From: Demequina sp. NBRC 110056
GTDB taxonomy: Bacteria; Actinomycetota; Actinomycetes; Actinomycetales; Demequinaceae
DNA length: 64,000 nucleotides
Assembly: GCF_002090155.1 (NCBI RefSeq)
Contig: NZ_BBRM01000002.1
Span: forward strand, 248,001-312,000
Direction of reading: 5' to 3'
Below are positions 55,517 through 64,000 of the stretch, one piece after another. How positions within the stretch are numbered: position 1 is the first letter of the stretch; every line of letters starts with the position of its first letter. Made by a program: the position numbers and the translations under genes. Below the pieces are notes generated by a model that worked only from the letters and a program-made list of their open reading frames with translations, was not told the DNA's origin and searched no databases.

Positions 55517-55984
55517 GTGACCGACATGGACGTGCTCGTCAGCACGACTGACCCCGACGTTCCGCTGCCTAGCTACTCCCACCCGGGCGACGCGGGAGCG
55601 GATGTCACGACGCGAGTCGACGTCGAGCTCGCTCCCGGCGAGCGAGCGACGGTGCCGACGGGCCTGCGGATCGCCATGCCGCCCGGCTACGTGGCCCTGG
55701 TGCACCCGCGCTCAGGGCTCGCCGCCCGCCATGGCGTCACCATCGTGAACGCCCCCGGCACCGTCGACGCCGGCTATCGCGGAGAGATCGCGGTCACGCT
55801 GCTGAACACCGATGCCCGCGAGACCGTGCGACTGTCGCGCGGGGACCGCATCGCGCAGCTCGTGTTCCAGCGCGTCGAGCGCGCCGAGTTCATCCAGGTG
55901 GAGGAGCTGCCCGGCTCCCACCGCGGCGAGGGCGGCTTCGGCTCGACCGGCACCGCAGATCGCCCCAGTGAGGGGCAATCGTGA
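55517..55984 (+). CDS. dut: Deoxyuridine triphosphatase
   Basis: This 155-residue trimeric dUTPase hydrolyses dUTP to dUMP, keeping uracil out of DNA and feeding thymidylate synthesis. All five motifs are present: HPGDAGADV, HPRSGLAARHG, GTVDAGYRGEI, LSRGDRIAQLVFQ and the C-terminal RGEGGFGSTG. It starts with GTG. Its stop overlaps the GTG of the OB-fold gene. Confidence 0.96.
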   Translation: MTDMDVLVSTTDPDVPLPSYSHPGDAGADVTTRVDVELAPGERATVPTGLRIAMPPGYVALVHPRSGLAARHGVTIVNAPGTVDAGYRGEIAVTLLNTDARETVRLSRGDRIAQLVFQRVERAEFIQVEELPGSHRGEGGFGSTGTADRPSEGQS

Positions 55985-56256
55985 CCGCCGCGCCCGTGAC
56001 GACGGTCGGGGCCGTCACCGTTCGCGAGGTCGCCGCCGTCGAGGGCCGCATCGTGTCTGTGACCATCGAGCCGCGCGACGCGGCGCCGCAGCTGACCGCG
56101 CGCATCGACGACGGCACCGGTCGCATCGACGCGATCTTCATGGGCCGCCGCGAGATCGCCGGCATCGAGCCCGGTGCCCGCGTGACAATCGAAGGCCGCG
56201 TGTGCTCCGACGAGGCGGGGCTGCGCGTCTACAACCCTCGCTTCGAGCTGCGCTGA
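55981..56256 (+). CDS. OB-fold nucleic acid-binding protein
   Basis: A 91-residue single OB-fold protein. The strands read TVREVAAVEGRIVSVTIEPR, LTARIDDGTGRIDAIFMGRREI and ARVTIEGRVCSDEAGLRVYNPRFEL, the tRNA-anti/RecG-like pattern. It may bind single-stranded nucleic acid. It is coupled to dut by a GTGA overlap. The DUF3159 gene follows after ten bases, so three or four genes form one operon with DUF4193. Confidence 0.85.
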   Translation: MTAAPVTTVGAVTVREVAAVEGRIVSVTIEPRDAAPQLTARIDDGTGRIDAIFMGRREIAGIEPGARVTIEGRVCSDEAGLRVYNPRFELR

Positions 56257-56266
56257 GGGTGCCGGC

Positions 56267-57184
56267 ATGACAGAGGGCCCGGATACCCCAGAGTCTCGAG
56301 GCCCCCTCCGCCCTGAGGCAGCCGCCGCCGCTCCGCGGGAGCAGGTGCCACAGGTTCAGCGTTCCGCGCCGCAGGGCGACGCCTCACCGGACGACGCGCC
56401 GCGGGGCGAAGCGTCACCGGACGACGCGCCGCGGGGCGAAGCGTCACCGGACGACGCGCGGCAGGGTGACGCCTCACCGGACGACGCCTCACCGGACGAC
56501 GCCTCGCCGGGCGAGGGAGCAGCGACCGGCGCCCGCACCGGCATGCGGTCGCTGGCCCAGTCCGAGCAGTTCTCCGTCGCGGATGCCGTCGGCGGATGGC
56601 GCGGCTTCGCGGAGACGGCCGCCCCGGGCGTGGTGTTCGTCGTCGCCTTCGTGCTGTGGGGCGGCTTCCGCGTCCCCGTGATCGCGTCGGTCGCGACGGT
56701 CCTGGTGCTCGTGGTCGTGCGGCTGATCCAGCGCTCGAGCGTCCAGCAGGCGCTCTCCGGGGTGCTCGGCGTCGGCATCGGCGCGATCTGGGCGTGGCGG
56801 GCAGGTGACCCCGGCGAGTACTTCGTGCCGGGGCTGTGGCTCAACGCCGCATATCTCGCGGGCTTCCTGGTCTCGATGGTGGTCCGGTGGCCGCTCGTGG
56901 GCGTGGTGGTGGGGCTGCTCAAGGGCAGCGGCATGTCGTGGCGAACCGACCGCCGTGCGATGCGAGCGATGCAGCTCGGCACCGCCGTGTTCGCCGCCAT
57001 GTACGCGCTGCGCCTGGTGGTGCAGGTGCCGCTCTACCTCGCGGACCAGGTCGCGGTGCTGGGCACCGTGAAGCTGGTGATGGGCGTGCCGCTGTTCGCG
57101 CTCACTCTGTGGACGGTGTGGCTGCTGGTGCGGAACGCAGTGCCTGGTTCAGCTCCTCAGGATCAGCCTCAGCCGACACGATGA
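56267..57184 (+). CDS. DUF3159 membrane protein with repeat-rich N-terminus
   Basis: A 305-residue protein. The N-terminal 95 residues are disordered and contain an acidic tandem repeat (GEASPDDAPR units). The rest matches DUF3159, with six predicted helices (VFVVAFVLWGGFRVPV, GVLGVGIGAIWAWRAGDPGEYFVPGLWLNAAYLAGFLVSMVV and others). Function is unknown, and the context is dut/OB-fold/ceoB. Its last 83 bases overlap the convergent ceoB gene. Confidence 0.85.
   Translation: MTEGPDTPESRGPLRPEAAAAAPREQVPQVQRSAPQGDASPDDAPRGEASPDDAPRGEASPDDARQGDASPDDASPDDASPGEGAATGARTGMRSLAQSEQFSVADAVGGWRGFAETAAPGVVFVVAFVLWGGFRVPVIASVATVLVLVVVRLIQRSSVQQALSGVLGVGIGAIWAWRAGDPGEYFVPGLWLNAAYLAGFLVSMVVRWPLVGVVVGLLKGSGMSWRTDRRAMRAMQLGTAVFAAMYALRLVVQVPLYLADQVAVLGTVKLVMGVPLFALTLWTVWLLVRNAVPGSAPQDQPQPTR
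56375..56515 (+). repeat. In-frame 30-bp (then 15-bp) tandem repeats in the DUF3159 gene
   Basis: Three 30-base units (56375-56404, 56405-56434, 56435-56464) encode ten-residue repeats. Then 21- and 15-base partial units encode GDASPDD, ASPDD and ASP. Near-identity of the first units suggests recent slippage or unequal exchange. Confidence 0.8.
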
Positions 57185-57788
57185 ACAACAGCTCGTCGTG
57201 AGCCTCGAGCGTGTCCGCGGGGCTCGGCGCGATGGTTCGATCGCCGCGCACGATGCACGACAGCACGATCTCCGCCGGCCACTCGATCTCGCGTAGGGTC
57301 GCGCCCACGACGGGCGCGTCCGCGGGGAGCGTCACCTCGACGATCGACGCGCCCGACTGATGGAAGGTGAACACCTTCACGAGGTCGCCGACCGCGACGG
57401 CCTCCTCGACCATCGCGGTCATGATGCGCGGAGTCGACACGGCGACATCGACACCCCATTGGGCGTCGTACATCCACTCGTTGCGCGGGTTGTTGACGCG
57501 CGCGACGGTGCGGGGCACGCCGAACTCGGTCTTGGCGAGGAACGACACCACGAGGTTGACCTTGTCGTCCCCGGTCGCGGCGACGACGACGTCCATCGTC
57601 TCGGTTTGCGCCTCGCTGAGCGCCGCGAGCTCGCAGGCGTCGGCGAGCATCCACTCGGCCTCGGCCACCTGCGCGATGCGCATGCCGGTGGGGTTGTTGT
57701 CCATGAGCACGACCTCGTGGCCGTGCTCGAGGAGGTCGCGAGCGATCGAGCGTCCGACGGAGCCTGCGCCGGCGATGAGCACCTTCAT
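57102..57788 (-). CDS. ceoB: RCK/TrkA potassium-channel regulatory protein (CeoB-like)
   Basis: A 228-residue RCK protein. The Rossmann domain starts MKVLIAGAGSVGRSIARDLLEHGHEVVLMD, with GDDKVNLVVSFLAK and ARVNNPRNEWMYDAQWGVD. The C-terminal TrkA_C domain (VVGATLREIEWPAEIVLSCIVRGDRTIAPSP) binds a ligand or gates transport. It binds NAD(H)/ATP-type nucleotides to control K+ uptake. It overlaps its partner ceoC by four bases (ATGA). Its 3' end overlaps DUF3159 by 83 bases. Confidence 0.9.
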   Translation of the reverse strand: MKVLIAGAGSVGRSIARDLLEHGHEVVLMDNNPTGMRIAQVAEAEWMLADACELAALSEAQTETMDVVVAATGDDKVNLVVSFLAKTEFGVPRTVARVNNPRNEWMYDAQWGVDVAVSTPRIMTAMVEEAVAVGDLVKVFTFHQSGASIVEVTLPADAPVVGATLREIEWPAEIVLSCIVRGDRTIAPSPADTLEAHDELLFIVSAEADPEELNQALRSAPAATPSTE

Positions 57789-58450
57789 GACTGCCCCCCC
57801 GGGGGCCGGGACAGGACCCGCGTGACGCGGTCGACCGATCCGACGGTCATCATGAGGTGGAGGCCGTCGCCCGACTGCAGGGGAGTGCTGGCGTCGGGGA
57901 GGATGCCTTCGGAGAACCGCTGCAGGTACGCGACGCGTGCCCCGGTGGCCGCCTCGATGTCGGTCATGGTGCGCCCCAGCCACCCGTCGCTGTAGGCGAA
58001 CGACCGCAGGCTCACCCCGGCCGATTCGTCCGTGTACTTCGCGTCCGTGCCGCCGGGCAGGAGGTGCGCGACGATCTGCGCGCTGGTCCACGGCACGGGA
58101 GCCACGGTCCGGATGCCCAGGCGGTCGTACACCTGGGCACGCCCGGGGTCGGAGATGCGCGCGACCACGTTGTCGACGCCGTAGGTCTCGCGCACGACAC
58201 GCGCCGCGAGGATGTTCGAGTTGTCTCCCGACGACACCGCCGCGAAGGCGTACGCGTCCTCGACTCCGGCGGACACCAGCGTGTCCCTGTCGAACCCCAC
58301 GCCGGTGATGCGCTGGCCCTGGAAGCCCGCGGGAAGCCTGCGAAAGGCGTCGCCGAGCCGGTCGATGATCGCGACGGAGTGGCCTCTGGACTCGAATTCG
58401 GATGCGAGGGCGGCGCCGGTGCGGCCGCAGCCCATGATCACGATGTGCAC
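57785..58450 (-). CDS. ceoC: RCK/TrkA potassium-channel regulatory protein (CeoC-like)
   Basis: A 221-residue RCK protein with start MHIVIMGCGRTGAALASEFESRGHSVAIID, then GVGFDRDTLVSAGVEDAYAFAAVSSGDNSN and the TrkA_C-like region GRTMTDIEAATGARVAYLQRF. With ceoB it forms a coupled pair, probably as heteromers. GTG 58450 is the family start; TAGCGT lies eight bases upstream. It is divergent from the APC transporter across 41 bases, as in mycobacteria. Confidence 0.9.
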   Translation of the reverse strand: MHIVIMGCGRTGAALASEFESRGHSVAIIDRLGDAFRRLPAGFQGQRITGVGFDRDTLVSAGVEDAYAFAAVSSGDNSNILAARVVRETYGVDNVVARISDPGRAQVYDRLGIRTVAPVPWTSAQIVAHLLPGGTDAKYTDESAGVSLRSFAYSDGWLGRTMTDIEAATGARVAYLQRFSEGILPDASTPLQSGDGLHLMMTVGSVDRVTRVLSRPPGGQS

Positions 58451-58491
58451 GAGACCCCACGCTATACCCGCCCGGCCTAGGATGGTGCGAC

Positions 58492-60393
58492 GTGCGACGT
58501 ATTCTGCTGGGTCTGCGCCGGCTGCTGTTCGGTCAGCCGATCGCTACCGACGCCCTGACGCCGGTGACTTTGAGGACCCGGCTCGCCCTGCCGGTGTTCG
58601 GCGCAGGCATGCTCTCGGCCGTCGCCTACGCCCCGGACGCCGTGGTCGACGCGCTGCGTCGCGGCAGCCAGCAGGGAGCCATCCCCTTCATGGCCGTGGG
58701 CGTGGTGCTCATCATGCTGCTGCTGGGCTTCGCGTACCGCGCGAACGTCCGCGCCCGGCCCGACGGGCTGGGCGACTACGGCACGGTGCGCGACCTGCTG
58801 GGCCGGCGCTGGGGAGTCGTCACGGGAGCCTCGCTGCTCATCGACTACCTGTTCACCGTCGCCGTCTCCGTCGCGGCGGTGACCCAGATCATCGTCTACC
58901 TGGTCCCGGTCGCGCGGGGGTGGGCCGCCCTCATCGCGGTCGCGATCATCGGCGTGATGACGATGGTGGCGCTGCGCGTCATCCGTGACCGCGTGCGGGT
59001 GATCCTGACGGTGTGGTTCGGCTTCCTCGCGATCCTCACGCTGATGCTGGTCTTCGGTCTGCTGCGCCACGGCGCGGACACCGCCGCTCCCATCCCCGCG
59101 AACCCGCCCACGACCTGGACGATCATGCTCGCCTATGCGGGCGCGATCGCCTCCGGTGCCGTCATGGTCACCGGCATCGAGCACCTCGCATCCGCCGCGC
59201 CCAACCACGCGGAGCCGCGCGGCAAGCGCGCCGGCCGCACGCTGCTCATCGCGGTCGTCGCGTCGGCGGCCGGCTTCCTGACGGTGTCGATGCTCGCGTG
59301 GTCGTACCGCATCACCGGCTGGGCCGACGGTCCGATCCTGCTGCAGACGGCGCAGGAGGTGTTCCGCAGGCCGTTCGTGCTGTGGTTCGTCGCCCTGTTC
59401 GCCGGCGCGATCCTGTGGGCGGCCGCGTCTGCCGTGTTCCGGCGCTTCTCGATCCTCGCGTCCTCGCTCGCGAAGGACGCCTACCTCCCGCGTCAGCTGT
59501 CGATGAAGAGCGACAGGCTCGTGGTGCGCGGAGGCATCCTTGCCGTCGCGGTGCCCGCGGCGATCATGGTCGCGGCGACCGGCGCCAACGTCGAGCAGCT
59601 CGTGCACATGTACGTCGTCGGCGCGTTCACGGCGATCGTGCTGAGCCAGCTCGCGATGGTGCGGCGCTGCACGGACCGGCTGCAGCTCGCCACCGATCGT
59701 CGCGAGCGCCGCTCGCTGTTCTCCGAGCGGGTGCTGCACGCGACCGCGGCAGCCGTCGCCGCGGTGGTGCTGCTCGTCGTCGCGATCTTCAACTTCATCA
59801 ACGGCGCCTGGGTCGCGATCGCGCTCATCATCGCGCTGGTGGTCGTGATGCACTCGATCAACCGCCACTACGCCGCGGTCCGCTCGGACGTCACCCTCCG
59901 TCCCCAGGACTCGCACATCGCGTTGCCGAGCGCCACCCACGGCGTGGTGCTCATCGCGCAGCTGCACCGGCCCGCGATCCGTGCGCTCGCGTACGCGAAG
60001 GCCGCGAGGCACTCGAGTCTCGAGGCGCTCGGGGTGCGGATGGACGCGCAGGCGGCGCGCGACCTGCAGCGCGAGTGGGGGACCATCGACTCCGGCGTCC
60101 CGCTGGTGATCGTCGACTCGCCCTACCGCGACCTCATCAGGCCCGTCATGGACTACGTCGAGTCCATCCACCGCAGGAGCCCCCGCGACGTCGTGGTCGT
60201 CTACGTGCCGGAGTACATCGTCGGCCGGTGGTGGGAGCGGGCGCTCCACAACAAGGCCACCAAGCGCCTGCGCAGCCAGCTGCTGAGCCTCGACTCGGTG
60301 GTCGTGAGCGCGGTGCCGTGGCACCTCGAGTCCGCGCGCGACCGGCGCGCCGTCGAGGAGGCGCCGCCCAGCCCCGACGAGCAGCTGCCGTGA
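58492..60393 (+). CDS. Large APC-superfamily transporter (KimA-like, Rv2690c-like)
   Basis: A 633-residue transporter. About twelve helices (from MLSAVAYAPDAVVDALRRG to a NFINGAWVAIALIIALVVVM helix near residue 450) form the APC core. A cytosolic domain of about 180 residues follows (GVVLIAQLHRPAIRALAYAK...), resembling the universal-stress-like domain of KimA K+/H+ importers. The adjacent divergent RCK pair supports a potassium role over an amino acid role. GTG 58492 has TAGGAT eight bases upstream. The next gene overlaps its stop. Confidence 0.85.
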   Translation: MRRILLGLRRLLFGQPIATDALTPVTLRTRLALPVFGAGMLSAVAYAPDAVVDALRRGSQQGAIPFMAVGVVLIMLLLGFAYRANVRARPDGLGDYGTVRDLLGRRWGVVTGASLLIDYLFTVAVSVAAVTQIIVYLVPVARGWAALIAVAIIGVMTMVALRVIRDRVRVILTVWFGFLAILTLMLVFGLLRHGADTAAPIPANPPTTWTIMLAYAGAIASGAVMVTGIEHLASAAPNHAEPRGKRAGRTLLIAVVASAAGFLTVSMLAWSYRITGWADGPILLQTAQEVFRRPFVLWFVALFAGAILWAAASAVFRRFSILASSLAKDAYLPRQLSMKSDRLVVRGGILAVAVPAAIMVAATGANVEQLVHMYVVGAFTAIVLSQLAMVRRCTDRLQLATDRRERRSLFSERVLHATAAAVAAVVLLVVAIFNFINGAWVAIALIIALVVVMHSINRHYAAVRSDVTLRPQDSHIALPSATHGVVLIAQLHRPAIRALAYAKAARHSSLEALGVRMDAQAARDLQREWGTIDSGVPLVIVDSPYRDLIRPVMDYVESIHRRSPRDVVVVYVPEYIVGRWWERALHNKATKRLRSQLLSLDSVVVSAVPWHLESARDRRAVEEAPPSPDEQLP

Positions 60394-61589
60394 GCGACAC
60401 GATTCGTCTCACCGTCGGTGCGCCCGCCCACGGCGGGCACTGCATCGCCCGCCACGACGGCCGCGCCGTCTTCGTGCGTCACGCCCTCCCGGGAGAGGTC
60501 GTCGACGCCGTCGTCACCGAGGGTGGGGCCGATGCGCGGTTCTGGAGGGCCGATGCGGTCGCCGTCCTCGAGGCGTCCGCGGACCGGGTCGAGCACGTGT
60601 GGCCCGAGGCCGGCCCCGGCGGCGTGGGCGGGGGAGAGCTGGGACACGTCGCGCTGCCGGCGCAGCGCGCCTGGAAGCTCGCGGTGCTGCGCGAGGCGTT
60701 CGAGCGCTTCGCGGGACGGGAGTTCCCCGGCTCCGTCTCCGCCGCGAACGGCGACGAGGAGTCCGGCGGGCTGCGCTACCGCACCCGCGTGACCGCCACC
60801 GCAGACGCGGAGGGCAGGGCCGCCATGCACCGGCACCGCTCGGACGCCCTGGTGCCCTTGACGGCGATGCCGCTCGCCACGGAGGAGGTGGAGGCCGCGC
60901 TGCTCGGCTCGCGCTTCCCCGCGGGCTCGCGGGTCACGGTGGTGGCTCCGTCCGCGTCCGATCTCCGCGTGCTCGCCGACGGTGTTCCGCTGCGCGGCGG
61001 CAGGCCCGATCGCCGCGCGAACGCCCCGCGCACGGTCCGCGAGTCCGTCGCGGTGGGCGAGCGACGGTGGTCCTACCGGCTCGATGCCGGGGCGTTCTGG
61101 CAGGTGCACCGGGAGGCGCCGAGCGTGCTCGTCGCGGAGGTGCTGCGTCGCGTGGGCGACGCGGCGACGGTCGCCGACCTCTACGCCGGCGCGGGGCTGT
61201 TCAGCGTCGCCCTCGCCGACGGCGGCCGCGAGGTGGTGGCCGTCGAGGCCGATTCCCGCGGCGCCAAGGCGGCCCGCCGCAACGTCCACGACGCCCCGAC
61301 GGTGACCGTCGTCCACGGCGACGTCCGGCGCACCCTTGCCGCCGGCATCGGCGCCCCCGAGGCCATCGTGCTCGACCCGCCGCGCTCGGGCGCGGGGGCG
61401 CGCACCATCGAGCAGGTGGCCGGCGCCGGAGCGGCGCGCGTCGTGTACGTCGCCTGCGACCCCGTGGCGCTGGCACGAGACACCGCGCTGCTCGCCGAGA
61501 CGGGCTACGAGCTCGTCGACGCCGAGGCCTTCGATCTGTTCCCCATGACCCACCACGTCGAGACCGTGGCGACGTTCGCGCGTCGGTGA
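60390..61589 (+). CDS. TRAM-domain RNA uracil methyltransferase (RlmD/TrmA class)
   Basis: A 399-residue SAM-dependent RNA methyltransferase. A TRAM domain (residues 3-60, AHGGHCIARHDGRAVFVRHALPGEVVDAVV) precedes the catalytic part. SAM motif: VADLYAGAGLFSVALA. Catalytic cysteine: VVYVACDPVALARD. Final motif: FDLFPMTHHVETVATF. The [4Fe-4S] cysteines of RlmD are absent: the CGGC site reads VGGG. It probably methylates C5 of uridine in rRNA or tRNA. GTG 60390 overlaps the APC stop. Confidence 0.88.
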   Translation: MSDTIRLTVGAPAHGGHCIARHDGRAVFVRHALPGEVVDAVVTEGGADARFWRADAVAVLEASADRVEHVWPEAGPGGVGGGELGHVALPAQRAWKLAVLREAFERFAGREFPGSVSAANGDEESGGLRYRTRVTATADAEGRAAMHRHRSDALVPLTAMPLATEEVEAALLGSRFPAGSRVTVVAPSASDLRVLADGVPLRGGRPDRRANAPRTVRESVAVGERRWSYRLDAGAFWQVHREAPSVLVAEVLRRVGDAATVADLYAGAGLFSVALADGGREVVAVEADSRGAKAARRNVHDAPTVTVVHGDVRRTLAAGIGAPEAIVLDPPRSGAGARTIEQVAGAGAARVVYVACDPVALARDTALLAETGYELVDAEAFDLFPMTHHVETVATFARR

Positions 61590-61618
61590 GCGCGCATCGG
61601 CGCTCCTGCGTCATTTTT
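61588..61618 (+). terminator. Weak terminator before acnA
   Basis: GAGCGC (61588-61593) pairs with GCGCTC (61600-61605). TTTTT (61614-61618) follows after eight bases, a distance that makes it weak. Confidence 0.4.
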
Positions 61619-61666
61619 GCCTGTTCTTGACGCCCTAGGCCGAGACTTTGCCTGCCCGAGGGCCGA

Positions 61667-61698
61667 TAGGATGGGAGGCGGACTGCTACGAAGGAGAG
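61667..61698 (+). promoter_or_regulatory. acnA -10 box and ribosome binding site
   Basis: TAGGAT (61667-61672) is a plausible -10, giving a leader of about 24 bases that contains AAGGAGAG just before the ATG at 61702. No clear -35 at 17 bases was found. Confidence 0.45.
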
Positions 61699-61701
61699 TG
61701 C

Positions 61702-64000
<2,299 letters not shown>

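Noticed and set aside
56375-56515. Intergenic repeat or insertion element
   Set aside because: The repeats are in frame within the DUF3159 gene and have no inverted ends or transposase.

Overview
This is a GC-rich (roughly 70 % or more), densely coded stretch of an actinobacterial chromosome. Actinobacteria-restricted families place it in that phylum: SepH, DUF4193, DUF3043, DUF3159, DUF4192, DUF5998, the Rv2175c-type DNA-binding protein, and a membrane-anchored Rieske protein with three N-terminal helices. A separate topoisomerase IV (ParE/ParC), a PPi-type phosphofructokinase and a class F-like sortase fit the Micrococcales (Cellulomonas/Demequina-like) better than mycobacteria. Genus cannot be assigned from the sequence alone. 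No rRNA, tRNA, CRISPR array, phage or insertion sequence was recognised; this is core chromosome.

Layout. 1-7.3 kb: leucyl aminopeptidase (5' part), pyrD, a phosphoribosyltransferase fusion, an aldo/keto reductase, DUF3043, nadA, a glycerate-kinase-like gene and erpA. 7.4-17.5 kb: a cysteine-desulfurase-like gene that has lost its PLP lysine, then the respiratory block: ctaC-ctaD-ctaF (+), an ion channel, sodA and the ctaE-qcrC-qcrA-qcrB operon (-). Together these encode the cytochrome bcc-aa3 supercomplex. 17.6-21.2 kb: a degenerate receiver-domain protein, trpD, an exonuclease/GIY-YIG fusion and a four-cysteine mini-protein. 21.3-32.6 kb: acyl-CoA ligase, ROK glucokinase, plsC, PPi-phosphofructokinase with class II DAHP synthase, PASTA kinase (pknL-like), a LysM transglycosylase, an Rv2175c-like protein and a polyprenyl synthase. 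32.7-41.3 kb: DUF4192, the primary sigma factor with a long leader, an AGCS symporter, small membrane and GNAT genes, a TspO-like protein and parE. 41.4-44.9 kb: a secreted CHRD-like protein with its probable sortase, a small membrane protein and a ThrE-type exporter. 44.9-53.1 kb: ppc, an intergenic tandem-repeat tract, parC, DUF5998, a phosphodiesterase and an alpha/beta hydrolase. 53.1-64 kb: sepH, inositol monophosphatase, DUF4193, dut, an OB-fold protein, DUF3159, a two-gene RCK (ceoBC) unit divergent from a large APC transporter, a TRAM methyltransferase and the 5' part of aconitase.

Gene order matches two blocks known from Mycobacterium tuberculosis (Rv2206-Rv2173 and Rv2703-Rv2689), so most functions are supported by both family and context. 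Themes are aerobic respiration and its metal cofactors, central carbon flow into aromatic amino acids (pfp-aroG, trpD, ppc), cell-envelope control (pknL, LysM enzyme, sortase, polyprenyl synthase), chromosome topology and division (parE, parC, sepH) and potassium homeostasis (ceoBC plus a KimA-like APC).

Two window-wide features stand out. First, at least fourteen genes have a TANNNT -10 box six or seven bases before an ATG or GTG start with no Shine-Dalgarno, predicting widespread leaderless mRNAs; I used this to choose several starts. Second, most convergent or operon-end junctions carry strong GC-rich hairpins without U-tracts.
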